Origin: SAR92 clade bacterium
GTDB taxonomy: Bacteria > Pseudomonadota > Gammaproteobacteria > Pseudomonadales > Porticoccaceae
Reading direction: 5' to 3'
Length of the DNA stretch: 64,000 nt
Assembly: GCA_004211905.1 (NCBI GenBank)
Contig: SHBP01000002.1
Span: 124,001-188,000 of the forward strand
How positions within the stretch are numbered: position 1 is the stretch's first letter; each line of letters opens with the position of its first letter. Below, one piece after another: positions 45,419 through 54,400 of the stretch. The position numbers and the translations under genes were made by a program. Under the pieces are notes generated by a model. That model was not told the DNA's origin. It saw only the letters and a list, made by a program, of their open reading frames with translations, and made no database searches.

Positions 45419-46381
45419 ATGGATGAATGGAAATCTGGGGCGTCCATTGGTGCCTTGAAACGTCGAGCTCAAATGATGGCATCGATACGTCGCTTTTTCT
45501 CTCAGCGTTTTGTACTTGAAGTTGAAGTTCCACTGTTAAGCTCTTCGACAGTCACCGATATCAATTTAGAAAGTATTTCCGCAGAAGTTTCTGGGAGCAA
45601 GGGTTACCTGCAGACATCTCCCGAGTATTTCATGAAACGTTTACTGGCTTCTGGCAGTGGCGATATTTATTCAATGAGTAAAGCTTTTCGAGATGGGGAG
45701 GTAGGTAAAAAGCACAATCCTGAGTTTACGATGCTTGAATGGTATCGTTGCGGCTGGGATGAACATCAGTTGATTGATGAGGTAATTGATTTAATCTCGT
45801 CCGTGATCTCTACACCTGAGAACGTAACCAGAGATATCACAAAAATAAGTTATACCGATTGTTTCGTCGATCATTTGGGTTTCGATCCTCAAGACGTTGA
45901 TTTAAATCGATTGCGAGAAATTGCCGCTGGTTTGGCTTCTGGGAGTTGGTTTGAAGAGACTAGGGCAAACTGTTTAGATTTAATCTTTAGCCTCAAAGTG
46001 GAGCCTCAACTACCCCTAGGCATAGCGATTATCTATGATTATCCAGAATGCCAAGCGGCCTTAGCGCAGATTGGTGTAAACAGTACTGGGCAAAAAGTTA
46101 GTCGTCGCTTTGAGGTGTTTTTAAATCGAGTGGAAGTTGGAAATGGTTACCTAGAGTTAACTGACGCCGATGAGCAGCGATCGAGATTCAATAGAGATTG
46201 CATCAATAGAGAGAAAAGCAAAAAATCTCCGGTAAATATTGATACCAAGTTGTTGGCGGCGTTGGAAGCAGGACTTCCATCGTGTGCGGGAGTTGCAATC
46301 GGAGTTGATCGATTACTGATGAGTGAGTCAGAGTCTCGTTCGATTGACGAGGTGGTCAGTTTTTCCTGGTTGAGATGCTAG
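45419..46381 (+). CDS. epmA: EF-P beta-lysine ligase EpmA (PoxA/GenX)
   Basis: EpmA is a truncated class II lysyl-tRNA synthetase that attaches beta-lysine to EF-P Lys34. The 320-residue protein lacks the anticodon domain and has class II motifs: motif 1 VLEVEVPLLS, motif 2 FRDGEVGKKHNPEFTMLEWYR (landmarks FRDGEVG and PEFTMLEWY) and motif 3 GVAIGVDRLLM. It follows efp. The partner EpmB, a lysine 2,3-aminomutase, is not in the window. Confidence 0.95.
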   Translation: MDEWKSGASIGALKRRAQMMASIRRFFSQRFVLEVEVPLLSSSTVTDINLESISAEVSGSKGYLQTSPEYFMKRLLASGSGDIYSMSKAFRDGEVGKKHNPEFTMLEWYRCGWDEHQLIDEVIDLISSVISTPENVTRDITKISYTDCFVDHLGFDPQDVDLNRLREIAAGLASGSWFEETRANCLDLIFSLKVEPQLPLGIAIIYDYPECQAALAQIGVNSTGQKVSRRFEVFLNRVEVGNGYLELTDADEQRSRFNRDCINREKSKKSPVNIDTKLLAALEAGLPSCAGVAIGVDRLLMSESESRSIDEVVSFSWLRC

Positions 46382-46393
46382 AGAGGATGGTTT

Positions 46394-47191
46394 TTAAGAC
46401 GACGGAAAGTAGTGGTCCATGACTTTTGAAGGCTGATCAAAGTCAACATCTCCTACTTCAACCGCTGGGACCCCTGCGACGATTTTGTGTGGTGCAACCG
46501 CTTTAAGTACTACGCTTGATGCCGCCACCATTGCGCCTTCTCCTATTTCAATGTTGCCAAGAATTGTGGCTCCAGGGCCTATTAAAACTCCCCTGCGTAT
46601 CTTTGGGTGTCGATCACCAATGTCTTTGCCTGTTCCTCCTAAGGTAACTGACTGCATAATTGATACTGAGTCTTCGACAACCGCGGTTTCTCCAATCACC
46701 AAGCCCGTTGCATGGTCAATCATTACACCGCTACCAATCACCGCGGCTGGATGGATATCAACAGCAAATGTCACTGAAATTCTATGTTGTAAAAGCAGAG
46801 CCATGGAAGTCTTGCCCTGAGCCCACAAGTGGTGTGCTGCACGATACGCTTGCAAAGATAAGAATCCTTTGAAATATAAAAAAGGCGAACTGTAGAGAGT
46901 GCACGCTGAATCTCGATCAACAGTGGCTTGAATGTCCCTGGCAACTTTATGTAGAACATCAGGATCAGAAAAAATGTCAGACATAATGGTTCGTAGCATT
47001 GAAGCAGGTGCAGCGATGCTCGCCAGTTTGTTGGCTAAGTGGTGGCTGAGTGCAGTATTTAGATTATCATGATTTAAAAGGGTGCTGACTAAATACTCTG
47101 CTAAAAGCGGTTCTTCAGTTGCTGTAGTTCCGGCCTCATCTAAAATATGGCGCCAGACTTTGTCTGATAGTAGGGTGATTTCGGGTTTCAT
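46394..47191 (-). CDS. cysE: Serine O-acetyltransferase
   Basis: CysE acetylates serine in cysteine synthesis. The 265-residue protein keeps all catalytic positions: Asp145 (AVDIHPAAV), Asp159-His160 (IDHATGLVIGET) and His195 (GDRHPKIRRG). The helical N-terminal domain (NTALSHHLANKLA) and left-handed helix are complete. The C terminus (MDHYFPSS) does not end in Ile, so binding to CysK by the usual tail is doubtful. It is on the opposite strand to, and about 4.6 kb from, a divergent paralogue (41000-41782). It follows comF by 17 bp and converges with epmA. Confidence 0.94.
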   Translation of the reverse strand: MKPEITLLSDKVWRHILDEAGTTATEEPLLAEYLVSTLLNHDNLNTALSHHLANKLASIAAPASMLRTIMSDIFSDPDVLHKVARDIQATVDRDSACTLYSSPFLYFKGFLSLQAYRAAHHLWAQGKTSMALLLQHRISVTFAVDIHPAAVIGSGVMIDHATGLVIGETAVVEDSVSIMQSVTLGGTGKDIGDRHPKIRRGVLIGPGATILGNIEIGEGAMVAASSVVLKAVAPHKIVAGVPAVEVGDVDFDQPSKVMDHYFPSS

Positions 47192-47208
47192 GAGTCTATT
47201 TTCCGTTA

Positions 47209-47976
47209 CTAGGAGGCATTATGCCAGCCCGTTCTGGCAATGGACCAGATATCTACGTATTTTGCTCCGGAGTTTAGCAGAGTGCGCGCTAAAGCATTGA
47301 CTGTGGCCCCAGTTGTTACGACATCATCGACAATAGCCACAGATTTCCCACTAAAAGTTAGTTGAGCATCTCCTTGCACTTTATTATGTCCTATATACAT
47401 GGTGAAAACATTGCACATATCCAACATCCTTTGTTTTTTAGTCTTTAGGTGTTGAGGACTGGAATGTTTAGGACGTATAAACAGGTTCTCATGTACTTTG
47501 GTGTGACTAAAATGGCTTGCTACTATTCGAGCTATTGAGGAGCTTTGGTTAAAACCTCGACTCATCAATTTCCTCCAGTGCAAAGGTACAGGAATAATAA
47601 TGCCTGGTATACAGGTACCTTGATAGGCTTGTTCTATGGTATGCGCTAGTAGCCGCGAAAGTTCTTCAATTTCAGGACAAAAGGGATTTCTTTTGATATT
47701 CATAATCAGTTTATCAACGGCACCAATTTTATACTCTACGGCCGATATGCATCGACGAAATACGGGGGGTGTCTTTTGGCAGTCTGGACACAGCTTGTTA
47801 GGAGCAAAAGGGATGGAGCATCTGGGGCACTTGTTTAAAAGCCATGGTAGATTTGCAATGCATAGATTACACAAGCAATTATTATGGTGACTTACAGAGC
47901 CCTTACACAGCACACATGAACCTGGAAGGACAGTTGAAATAAAAACCTTTGATTTGCTTTTGACAGTTACTGGCAC
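47209..47976 (-). CDS. comF: ComF family phosphoribosyltransferase-like protein
   Basis: The 255-residue protein has an N-terminal zinc-ribbon-like Cys set (CVLCKGS, CNLCIANLP, CPRCSIPF, CPDCQ) and a C-terminal PRTase domain with VAIVDDVVTTGATVNALA (PRPP loop) and RGFNQSSSIARIV. ComFC proteins take part in DNA uptake for transformation and in catabolic use of DNA in gammaproteobacteria (GntX/YhgH type). No other competence genes are in the window. In pseudomonads comF-like genes sit near bioB; the place here is different. Confidence 0.88.
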   Translation of the reverse strand: MPVTVKSKSKVFISTVLPGSCVLCKGSVSHHNNCLCNLCIANLPWLLNKCPRCSIPFAPNKLCPDCQKTPPVFRRCISAVEYKIGAVDKLIMNIKRNPFCPEIEELSRLLAHTIEQAYQGTCIPGIIIPVPLHWRKLMSRGFNQSSSIARIVASHFSHTKVHENLFIRPKHSSPQHLKTKKQRMLDMCNVFTMYIGHNKVQGDAQLTFSGKSVAIVDDVVTTGATVNALARTLLNSGAKYVDIWSIARTGWHNAS

Positions 47977-48026
47977 AGTAAACCTCCGTGTTTACCGCAA
48001 ACTCTTCTAAAAAGAAGAAATAAATT

Positions 48027-48548
48027 TTAGCTCACATTTTCGGTGGGATCTGAATCTTCTTGGTCTTCGCTAGCTAATTTAGACGAGGGCTTAGAGCTAT
48101 TATCCTGCGCATCATTTTCCGCCAACCCATACTCCTCGCTCAGGACTCCACCTGGTACTTTCGGGGCGTAATCCCGTGGAACTTCTACGTCCTCTATACC
48201 TACTAGCGGATTACCATCAGAATCTAGTAGAGATAGATCTGACCCACCTGATTTTAGCAACTGGCGACCAATCTCAGGACTAGCCAGACGTATTGCACTA
48301 CTTGCTAAGTGCTCGTTAATCTCCCTATAGCTTTGGGCTACATTAGTTGTTAGGTGAGACACAGTAATAAAATGCTCAGATACTTCTTGTTGATACTTTT
48401 TAAGTTGCTGATCACTTTTATCTAGTTTTTTCTGCAACTCACGAGTATTGGAGTCGCCGTCATCAGAGGGACGGTAAAAAAAATGGTAAGCACCAGCCCC
48501 CGCAAAGAAGGAAACTACGCAAAATAATAGAGCGGTCATGATTGCCAA
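48027..48548 (-). CDS. zapG: ZapG/YhcB family (DUF1043) inner-membrane protein
   Basis: The 173-residue protein has one N-terminal membrane span (about 3-24, FFAGAGAYHFFYRP at its end), a coiled-coil (about 35-60: LQKKLDKSDQQLKKYQQEV), the conserved HFITVSHLTTNVAQSYREIN segment and an acidic Ser-rich disordered tail. In E. coli YhcB affects envelope growth and division. It is divergent from zapE, as in E. coli, where yhcB also sits next to zapE and rplM-rpsI. Confidence 0.9.
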   Translation of the reverse strand: MAIMTALLFCVVSFFAGAGAYHFFYRPSDDGDSNTRELQKKLDKSDQQLKKYQQEVSEHFITVSHLTTNVAQSYREINEHLASSAIRLASPEIGRQLLKSGGSDLSLLDSDGNPLVGIEDVEVPRDYAPKVPGGVLSEEYGLAENDAQDNSSKPSSKLASEDQEDSDPTENVS

Positions 48549-48738
48549 CGGTTAAACCTCTTTTAAGTTGAGTTATGTCAGTCTAGGTTAAGCTGAACAG
48601 TACTCTAAGTATTTAGGATACATCTGAATCAAATTCCATTATACCGTAGATTTAAAATTTGTGGTGTTGAGGGATTTAAGTTGTAACAAATTACATTGCT
48701 CGTTAAAGTTCTCATTGGTCCTTAAAAACTTGAAAAAA

Positions 48739-49848
48739 ATGTCATCACCCAGACAACGCTACTTAAAAGATGTTCAGCAAGAGGGTTTCCTCGCTGATCA
48801 ATCTCAAGAATCTGCAGTAGCTGCTTTTGAAGCCTTATATCATGACCTTCGATTAAATCGCCGAAAAGATTCTGCTAGCTACGGGAAGAAATTGGTAAGA
48901 AGATTGTTCATGGCACCCATGGCACCTATTAAAGGCCTTTATTTGTGGGGTGGAGTTGGACGCGGTAAAACTTATCTAATGGATAATTTTTACGAAAGCC
49001 TTCCTTTTGACAACAAGATGAGAATTCATTTTCACCGATTTATGCGGCGAGTCCATCATGATTTGGCTACTTTTAGAGGTGAAAAAAATCCTTTACGCCA
49101 AGTGGCAAGAAAGATAGCAGATGAAACCTGTATTATTTGTTTTGATGAGTTCTTTGTCAGTGATATTGCAGATGCGATGATTCTTGCTAATTTGTTGAAA
49201 GAGCTGTTTGCATTAAATGTGTGTTTGGTGACTACCTCCAATATCACTCCTGATCTTTTGTATAGAGAGGGTCTTCAACGGCAGCAATTTTTACCAGCGA
49301 TTGCTCTTATTAAGCAACACTGCCATGTTATTAATGTAGATGGTGGCGTCGACTATCGATTGCGTGCTCTTGAAAAAGCTCCTCTTTATTGCACCCCCCT
49401 TGACGCTAAGGCGCAAGAAGACATAGATGCGATTTTTAATCGGTTAGTACCTGTAGAGGGTGAAATTAGAGCAGCAGTGAAGCTTGAGGTGGAAGGGCGC
49501 CCAATTCCAGCTATAAAGGTTTGCGAAGATGTTGTTTGGTTTGAATTTAGCGACTTATGCCAAGGCCCTCGCAGTCAGAATGATTATATTGAGATAGCTA
49601 AAGAATTCCATGCGGTAATTATTAGCAATGTCCCAACTATGGGGCTAACTAATAATGACGCTACCCGGCGCTTCATCAATCTTGTTGATGAGTTTTATGA
49701 TCGTAATGTTAAAATCGCCATATCAGCAGCGCAACCCCTGCAGAGCCTCTATTCTGGAGGAAGATTGAGCTTCGAATTTGAGCGTACTCAGAGCAGACTT
49801 TTAGAGATGCAGAGTCATGAATATCTAGCTAGACCTCATCGGCCCTAA
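48739..49848 (+). CDS. zapE: Cell-division ATPase ZapE (AFG1 family)
   Basis: ZapE binds FtsZ and destabilises its polymers late in division. The protein (369 residues from ATG 48739; E. coli 375) has Walker A GGVGRGKTYLMD, the HFHRFMRRVH segment, Walker B IICFDEFFVSDIADAM and sensor-like TTSNITPDLLY, then RFINLVDEFYDR. The frame is open from 48661 but the first 26 residues do not look like family sequence; no clear SD precedes any start. rplM follows by 111 bp. Confidence 0.95.
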   Translation: MSSPRQRYLKDVQQEGFLADQSQESAVAAFEALYHDLRLNRRKDSASYGKKLVRRLFMAPMAPIKGLYLWGGVGRGKTYLMDNFYESLPFDNKMRIHFHRFMRRVHHDLATFRGEKNPLRQVARKIADETCIICFDEFFVSDIADAMILANLLKELFALNVCLVTTSNITPDLLYREGLQRQQFLPAIALIKQHCHVINVDGGVDYRLRALEKAPLYCTPLDAKAQEDIDAIFNRLVPVEGEIRAAVKLEVEGRPIPAIKVCEDVVWFEFSDLCQGPRSQNDYIEIAKEFHAVIISNVPTMGLTNNDATRRFINLVDEFYDRNVKIAISAAQPLQSLYSGGRLSFEFERTQSRLLEMQSHEYLARPHRP

Positions 49849-49927
49849 ATATAGGTTAAAAAAAGTTAGACTTTGCGTGAAACAGCCCTTGTATTAGGCC
49901 TCACTGATCATTACAATTCGCACCCTT

Positions 49928-49944
49928 TTTGGGGTTGTCCCAAA
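49928..49944 (+). promoter_or_regulatory. Hairpin in the rplM leader
   Basis: TTTGGG and CCCAAA are 6-bp arms around a GTTGT loop, 15 bp before the rplM ATG and just before the AGGTAGG ribosome binding site. In E. coli L13 is known to repress its own rplM-rpsI mRNA through the leader. This hairpin is a candidate operator by position only. Confidence 0.35.
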
Positions 49945-49959
49945 GTTAGGTAGGAAAAA

Positions 49960-50388
49960 ATGAAAACATACAGTGCAAAAGCAGAAACAGTAGAACGCGA
50001 TTGGTTTGTTATTGACGCCGATGGGAAAACTCTTGGTCGTCTTGCAACTGAGGTTGCTTCCCGTCTCAGAGGTAAGCATAAGCCTGAATTCACACCGCAT
50101 GTGGATACGGGAGACTATATTGTTGTAGTTAATGCTGAGAAGATTGGCGTAACAGGTAACAAAGCTAAGGGTAAGATCTATTACTCACACACTGGTTATC
50201 CAGGTGGAATAAAAGATATTAATTTTGAGCAGTTGATTGATAAAGCGCCTGAGCGTGTCATTCAGTCAGCAGTGAAGGGCATGTTGCCCCGCGGTCCATT
50301 GGGCCGAGAAATGTTTAGAAAGTTGAAGGTTTATGCCGGTGCAGAACATCCGCACACAGCGCAGCAGCCTCAAACACTCGAACTGTAA
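49960..50388 (+). CDS. rplM: 50S ribosomal protein L13
   Basis: The 142-residue protein equals E. coli L13 in length and shows [59 protein letters not shown] and [19 protein letters not shown]13 is an early assembly protein of the large subunit. The SD AGGTAGG is strong. It is followed 12 bp later by rpsI, the universal pair. Confidence 0.98.
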   Translation: MKTYSAKAETVERDWFVIDADGKTLGRLATEVASRLRGKHKPEFTPHVDTGDYIVVVNAEKIGVTGNKAKGKIYYSHTGYPGGIKDINFEQLIDKAPERVIQSAVKGMLPRGPLGREMFRKLKVYAGAEHPHTAQQPQTLEL

Positions 50389-50400
50389 CGGAAACAGATT

Positions 50401-50793
50401 ATGGCAGATACTCAATTTTATGGCACTGGAAGACGCAAGACATCGGCAGCGCGCGTTTTTATGACTTCAGGAAAAGGCGATATTAAAATCAATGATCGTA
50501 GCATTGATGTTTATTTTGGTCGTGAAGTGGCGCGGATGATTGTTCGTCAGCCTTTTGAAGTGGTTGATATGGTTGAAAAATTTGATCTCAATATCACCGT
50601 TGCTGGAGGCGGAAACTTTGGTCAAGCAGGTGCTATTAGGCACGGCATCGCGCGAGCTTTAGTTAGTTATGATGAAAACCTTCGCTCTCCATTGAGAAAA
50701 GCTGGGTTTTTAACGCGAGATGCGAGACAAGTAGAGCGTAAGAAAGTGGGTCTGCATAAAGCGCGTAAGCGTCCACAATTCTCTAAGCGATAA
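50401..50793 (+). CDS. rpsI: 30S ribosomal protein S9
   Basis: The 130-residue protein has [16 protein letters not shown] at the start, [19 protein letters not shown] in the middle and the conserved C-terminal tail [11 protein letters not shown] that reaches the P-site tRNA. Length equals E. coli S9. A strong intrinsic terminator lies 13 bp after its stop. Confidence 0.98.
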   Translation: MADTQFYGTGRRKTSAARVFMTSGKGDIKINDRSIDVYFGREVARMIVRQPFEVVDMVEKFDLNITVAGGGNFGQAGAIRHGIARALVSYDENLRSPLRKAGFLTRDARQVERKKVGLHKARKRPQFSKR

Positions 50794-50806
50794 ACCTAAG
50801 TTGTCC

Positions 50807-50839
50807 AAAAAGCCCGACCCATTGGTCGGGCTTTTTTTT
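50807..50839 (+). terminator. Rho-independent terminator after rpsI
   Basis: A 9-bp GC-rich stem (AGCCCGACC / GGTCGGGCT) with a CATT loop is followed by eight T residues. It closes the rplM-rpsI operon and separates it from petA. Confidence 0.9.
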
Positions 50840-50885
50840 ACCTAATAAAATCAGCCACTTAAGCTAGCTCCTAGGTCACTCATTG

Positions 50886-50922
50886 TTGCTTAAAATAAAC
50901 AAATCCGGTACCATGCGCATGG
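50886..50922 (+). promoter_or_regulatory. Candidate petA promoter with a perfect 12-bp palindrome
   Basis: TTGCTT (50886-50891) and TACCAT (50909-50914) are 17 bp apart and could serve as -35 and -10. CCATGCGCATGG (50911-50922) is a perfect palindrome covering the -10 end and the expected start site, about 92 bp before the petA ATG. An operator role is inference. Confidence 0.4.
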
Positions 50923-51013
50923 CTAAATTGTCGCGGGTTAACCGATACAAATTCCGCCAAATTTTTGTTACTTTCTATTAAATAAAACGTCAATTCTGAC
51001 TTGAGGAATCGCC

Positions 51014-51619
51014 ATGAATGGTGAAGTTGTCAATGAGAGCCGCCGTAAATTTTTGTTAGGTGCTACCACCGTCGTTGGAGGCGCAGGTGTAGTTGGCGCT
51101 GCGGTTCCTTTTGTTGCTTCTTGGCAGCCGAGCGCAAAAGCTAAGGCTGCAGGAGCTCCTGTAAAGGTTAATATTTCAAAACTTGAGCCCGGTGCTCGTA
51201 TGGTTGTCGAGTGGAGAGGTAAGCCGGTTTATATCGTTCGTCGAACCGAAGAGTCTCTTGCGGCGATTAATGCCCTTGACACAAATATTCTACGAGATGC
51301 TGATTCTGTGGAAGCAAAACAACCTGCTTACGTAGATGGAAGTGCAAGAACCCTATCGGGTAAAGAAGAATATTTGATTTTGGTTGGCTTGTGCACTCAC
51401 TTAGGGTGTGCTCCTCTATACCGACCTGATGTAGGTGCAGCGGATCTAGGTGGTGATGCTTGGTTAGGCGGTTTTTTCTGTCCGTGTCATGGATCTAAGT
51501 TCGATCTCTCAGGCCGCGTTTTTGCTGGCGTGCCAGCCCCTAAGAATCTGGAAATTCCACCCCATAGTTATGAGTCAGATAGTGTTGTTGTAATCGGCAT
51601 TGATACGGAGGTTGCTTAG
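51014..51619 (+). CDS. petA: Ubiquinol-cytochrome c reductase iron-sulfur subunit
   Basis: This is the Rieske protein of the bc1 complex. The 201-residue protein starts with a Tat-type segment (ESRRKFLLGATT) that also serves as the membrane anchor. The [2Fe-2S] boxes are CTHLGC and CPCHGS in the C-terminal half. The fused cytochrome b/c1 gene follows after 2 bp, so the complex is coded as one operon. The SD is GAGG seven bases before ATG. Confidence 0.97.
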   Translation: MNGEVVNESRRKFLLGATTVVGGAGVVGAAVPFVASWQPSAKAKAAGAPVKVNISKLEPGARMVVEWRGKPVYIVRRTEESLAAINALDTNILRDADSVEAKQPAYVDGSARTLSGKEEYLILVGLCTHLGCAPLYRPDVGAADLGGDAWLGGFFCPCHGSKFDLSGRVFAGVPAPKNLEIPPHSYESDSVVVIGIDTEVA

Positions 51620-51621
51620 CC

Positions 51622-53658
51622 ATGAATGAAGAAAAAGGTTTCGCTGCTTGGTTTAATTCAAGAATGCCAACACTCAAGCGTGAGTGGAACAGGCACATGG
51701 CAGAGTACTATGCGCCAAAGAATTTTAATTTTTGGTATTACTTTGGTGTGCTCTCAATAGTCGTTTTGGTGATTCAGTTAATCACCGGAATCTGGCTATT
51801 AATGAGTTATCAGGGTTCTGCAGAGCAAGCGTTTGCGTCTGTGGAATATATCATGCGAGATGTTGATCTCGGCTGGATTATTCGATACGCGCACTCTACA
51901 GGTGCTTCTGCATTTTTCATTGTTGTGTATATGCACATGTTTAGAGGGCTTATGTATGGGTCGTACAAAGCACCTCGTGAGTTGGTATGGATCTTTGGAA
52001 TGACAATTTACGTGGCTTTGATGGCTGAAGCTTTTATGGGGTATGTGTTGCCATGGGGTCAAATGTCCTATTGGGGTGCTCAGGTAATTATTAATTTGTT
52101 TGGTACGATCCCTGTGATAGGCGAAGATCTTGTGCAGTGGATTAGAGGAGATTACCTACTCTCTGGGATTACCTTAAACAGATTCATGTCGCTTCACGCT
52201 GTGGCCATTCCCATCATCTTGATTGCGTTAGTGGTTATGCATATTATAGCTTTACACGATGTGGGATCTAATAATCCTGACGGAGTAAGCATTAAGAAGT
52301 ATAAAGATGAGAATGGTAATCCGATAGATGGTATTCCTTTCTTCCCTTACTTTGTTATTCACGATTTGGTGCCCATCGTTGTGTTCCTCTTCGTGTTCTG
52401 CGGCATCCTTTTCTTCATGCCTGAAATGGGAGGGTTCTTCCTAGAGTATGCGAATTTTGAGATAGCCAATGGATTAAAAACCCCTGAGCATATTGCGCCA
52501 GTTTGGTACTTTACACCTTTTTACTCAATGCTACGGGCAGTGCCAAATGCCTTTGGTGGGTTTATGGTGATGGCTGCAGCGATTGCAATTCTTTTTGTAT
52601 TGCCATGGCTTGATAGAAGCCCAGTAAGATCGATTAGATATAAAGGCCAATTTAGTCGTGTTGCACTCATGGTTCTAGCCGCTATATTCATTATCCTTGG
52701 ATACTTGGGTGTTAAAGCGCCGACCCCGGCTAGAACGCTTCTCTCGCAACTTTGCACTGTTCTATATTTTAGTTACTTTATTGGTATTTATTTCTGGACT
52801 AGGATTGAAAAGACCAAACCAGAGCCTGATCGCATTACGATGGATGGAGGCCTCGGATTTTGGAGAACTCTCGGAGCAGTTTTGGTGGTTACGTTAATGG
52901 TTGTATTGCCTATCAAAGCAGTGGGTGCTGAGAGTGGAAAGTCATGCGGTACTATTGATTGTGATGTTTTTGAAGCGCAGTTAAGTGACAAGGCGTCTCT
53001 GCAGAATGGCGCTAAGCTGGCGGTCAACTACTGCATGGGATGTCATTCTTTTAAATACTCTCGCTGGGAAAGAGTCGCTGATGACTTAAATATCCCACAT
53101 GAGATGATGCTTGATAATATGGTGTTCACTGGTCAAAAAATTGGTGAATTAATGACGATTTCCATGCCAGCCGATGAGTCAAAAGGTTGGTTTGGCGCTG
53201 AACCACCTGATTTAACATTAGTCGCAAGGTCGCGTTCTCCTGAGTGGCTTTATACTTACTTGCGAAATTTTTATGCAGATGAGTCTAGACCGCTTGGAGT
53301 CAATAACAGGGTATACAAAGATGTGGGTATGCCCCATGCATTGATTGATTTGCAAGGATTACCTGAATGCCAACCCGGACCAGTATTGTCAGAGTTTGGT
53401 GGCATTAAGCGGGATATTTTAACCGGTGAAGACATCTTTGATGATCCCTGCGGTCGGTTCAAGATTAATAAAATTGGAACTATGACTCCTGAAGAGTTTG
53501 ATGTTGCAATGTTTGATTTGGTTAACTTCTTGGCCTATGTGGGAGAACCAATGGCTGAGCAACGCAAGCATATCGGAAAACTGGTACTTTTATTTCTGTT
53601 ATTATTGTTAGTTCCTGTTGTTCTTCTCAATAGAGAGTACTGGAAAGGTATCCACTAG
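51622..53658 (+). CDS. petBC: Fused cytochrome b / cytochrome c1 of the bc1 complex
   Basis: One 678-codon frame covers both membrane haem subunits. The cytochrome b part (about 1-410) has haem ligands His91, His105, His192 and His207; the second pair spaced 15 apart and the Qo motif PVWY are usual for beta/gammaproteobacteria. A hydrophobic stretch (about 412-437, ending AVGA) reads like an internal signal peptide. The c1 part follows with CMGCH (471-475) and a C-terminal anchor (LLFLLLLLVPVVLL). Such fusions (fbcH) are cut after the internal signal in Bradyrhizobium. Pseudomonads code two genes. No strong internal ribosome binding site is seen at the junction. Confidence 0.93.
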   Translation: MNEEKGFAAWFNSRMPTLKREWNRHMAEYYAPKNFNFWYYFGVLSIVVLVIQLITGIWLLMSYQGSAEQAFASVEYIMRDVDLGWIIRYAHSTGASAFFIVVYMHMFRGLMYGSYKAPRELVWIFGMTIYVALMAEAFMGYVLPWGQMSYWGAQVIINLFGTIPVIGEDLVQWIRGDYLLSGITLNRFMSLHAVAIPIILIALVVMHIIALHDVGSNNPDGVSIKKYKDENGNPIDGIPFFPYFVIHDLVPIVVFLFVFCGILFFMPEMGGFFLEYANFEIANGLKTPEHIAPVWYFTPFYSMLRAVPNAFGGFMVMAAAIAILFVLPWLDRSPVRSIRYKGQFSRVALMVLAAIFIILGYLGVKAPTPARTLLSQLCTVLYFSYFIGIYFWTRIEKTKPEPDRITMDGGLGFWRTLGAVLVVTLMVVLPIKAVGAESGKSCGTIDCDVFEAQLSDKASLQNGAKLAVNYCMGCHSFKYSRWERVADDLNIPHEMMLDNMVFTGQKIGELMTISMPADESKGWFGAEPPDLTLVARSRSPEWLYTYLRNFYADESRPLGVNNRVYKDVGMPHALIDLQGLPECQPGPVLSEFGGIKRDILTGEDIFDDPCGRFKINKIGTMTPEEFDVAMFDLVNFLAYVGEPMAEQRKHIGKLVLLFLLLLLVPVVLLNREYWKGIH

Positions 53659-53758
53659 GAAGCAACGTTTACGTTCGTTCACGCACGTAAGCCGATAGTT
53701 TTTATTTTGGGGGTGATAGTCATCCTCTGCTAATTAATTTATAACCACCAAATGTGAG

Positions 53759-54385
53759 GTGAGTGTGCGACGTTCTTCAATGACATTATTTTCTGATCCA
53801 ACGTGCCAATATAGCCATCGTGTTCGTATTGTTTTGGCGGAAAAAGGGGTTACAGTTGATATCGAAGATATCGATCCAAAGTCTGTAACTGAAGAAATTC
53901 TCGAAGCAAATCCTTATGGGACTCTGCCAACTTTGGTAGATAGAGACTTGGCCCTTTATGAGTCAAATGTAGTGATGGAATACCTTGATGAGCGTTTCCC
54001 CCATCCGCCTCTTCTTCCCGTATATCCAGTTGCAAGAGCTGAAAGCCGCTTATGGATCTATAGAATCGAACGAGATTGGTGTGTACTAATTGATCAGATT
54101 AAAGCAAGCCCTGACAGCAAAAAGGCAGATGCTGCGCGTAAGGAATTCCGAGAGTCATTGGTTACCATTGCGGGTATTTTTGAAGAGATGCCATACTTTA
54201 TGAGCGAAGAGTTTACCTTGGTCGATTGCTGCCTAGCTCCAATGTTATGGCGACTACCTGAGTTGGGAATTTCTTTGCCTAATAATCGCCACGTCAAGCC
54301 TTTGCATGAATATATGGAGCGGTTGTTTGAACGGCCCTCTTTCCAGGAGAGTTTGACTGATCTTGAGAGAGAAGTTCGTGAATGA
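53759..54385 (+). CDS. sspA: Stringent starvation protein A
   Basis: SspA is a GST-fold protein that binds RNA polymerase and acts in starvation and acid survival. The 208-residue protein shows [55 protein letters not shown] and [16 protein letters not shown] 53759 gives a normal N terminus; GTG 53765 and ATG 53780 are alternatives. It lies after petABC and before sspB, the standard order. Confidence 0.96.
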   Translation: MSVRRSSMTLFSDPTCQYSHRVRIVLAEKGVTVDIEDIDPKSVTEEILEANPYGTLPTLVDRDLALYESNVVMEYLDERFPHPPLLPVYPVARAESRLWIYRIERDWCVLIDQIKASPDSKKADAARKEFRESLVTIAGIFEEMPYFMSEEFTLVDCCLAPMLWRLPELGISLPNNRHVKPLHEYMERLFERPSFQESLTDLEREVRE

Positions 54386-54400
54386 TTTTGCGGATTAAAT

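Noticed and set aside
53669-53690. TTACGT/ACGTAA inverted repeat after petBC as terminator
   Set aside because: Six-bp stem with a 10-nt loop and no directly adjoining T-run; sspA follows and may be read through.
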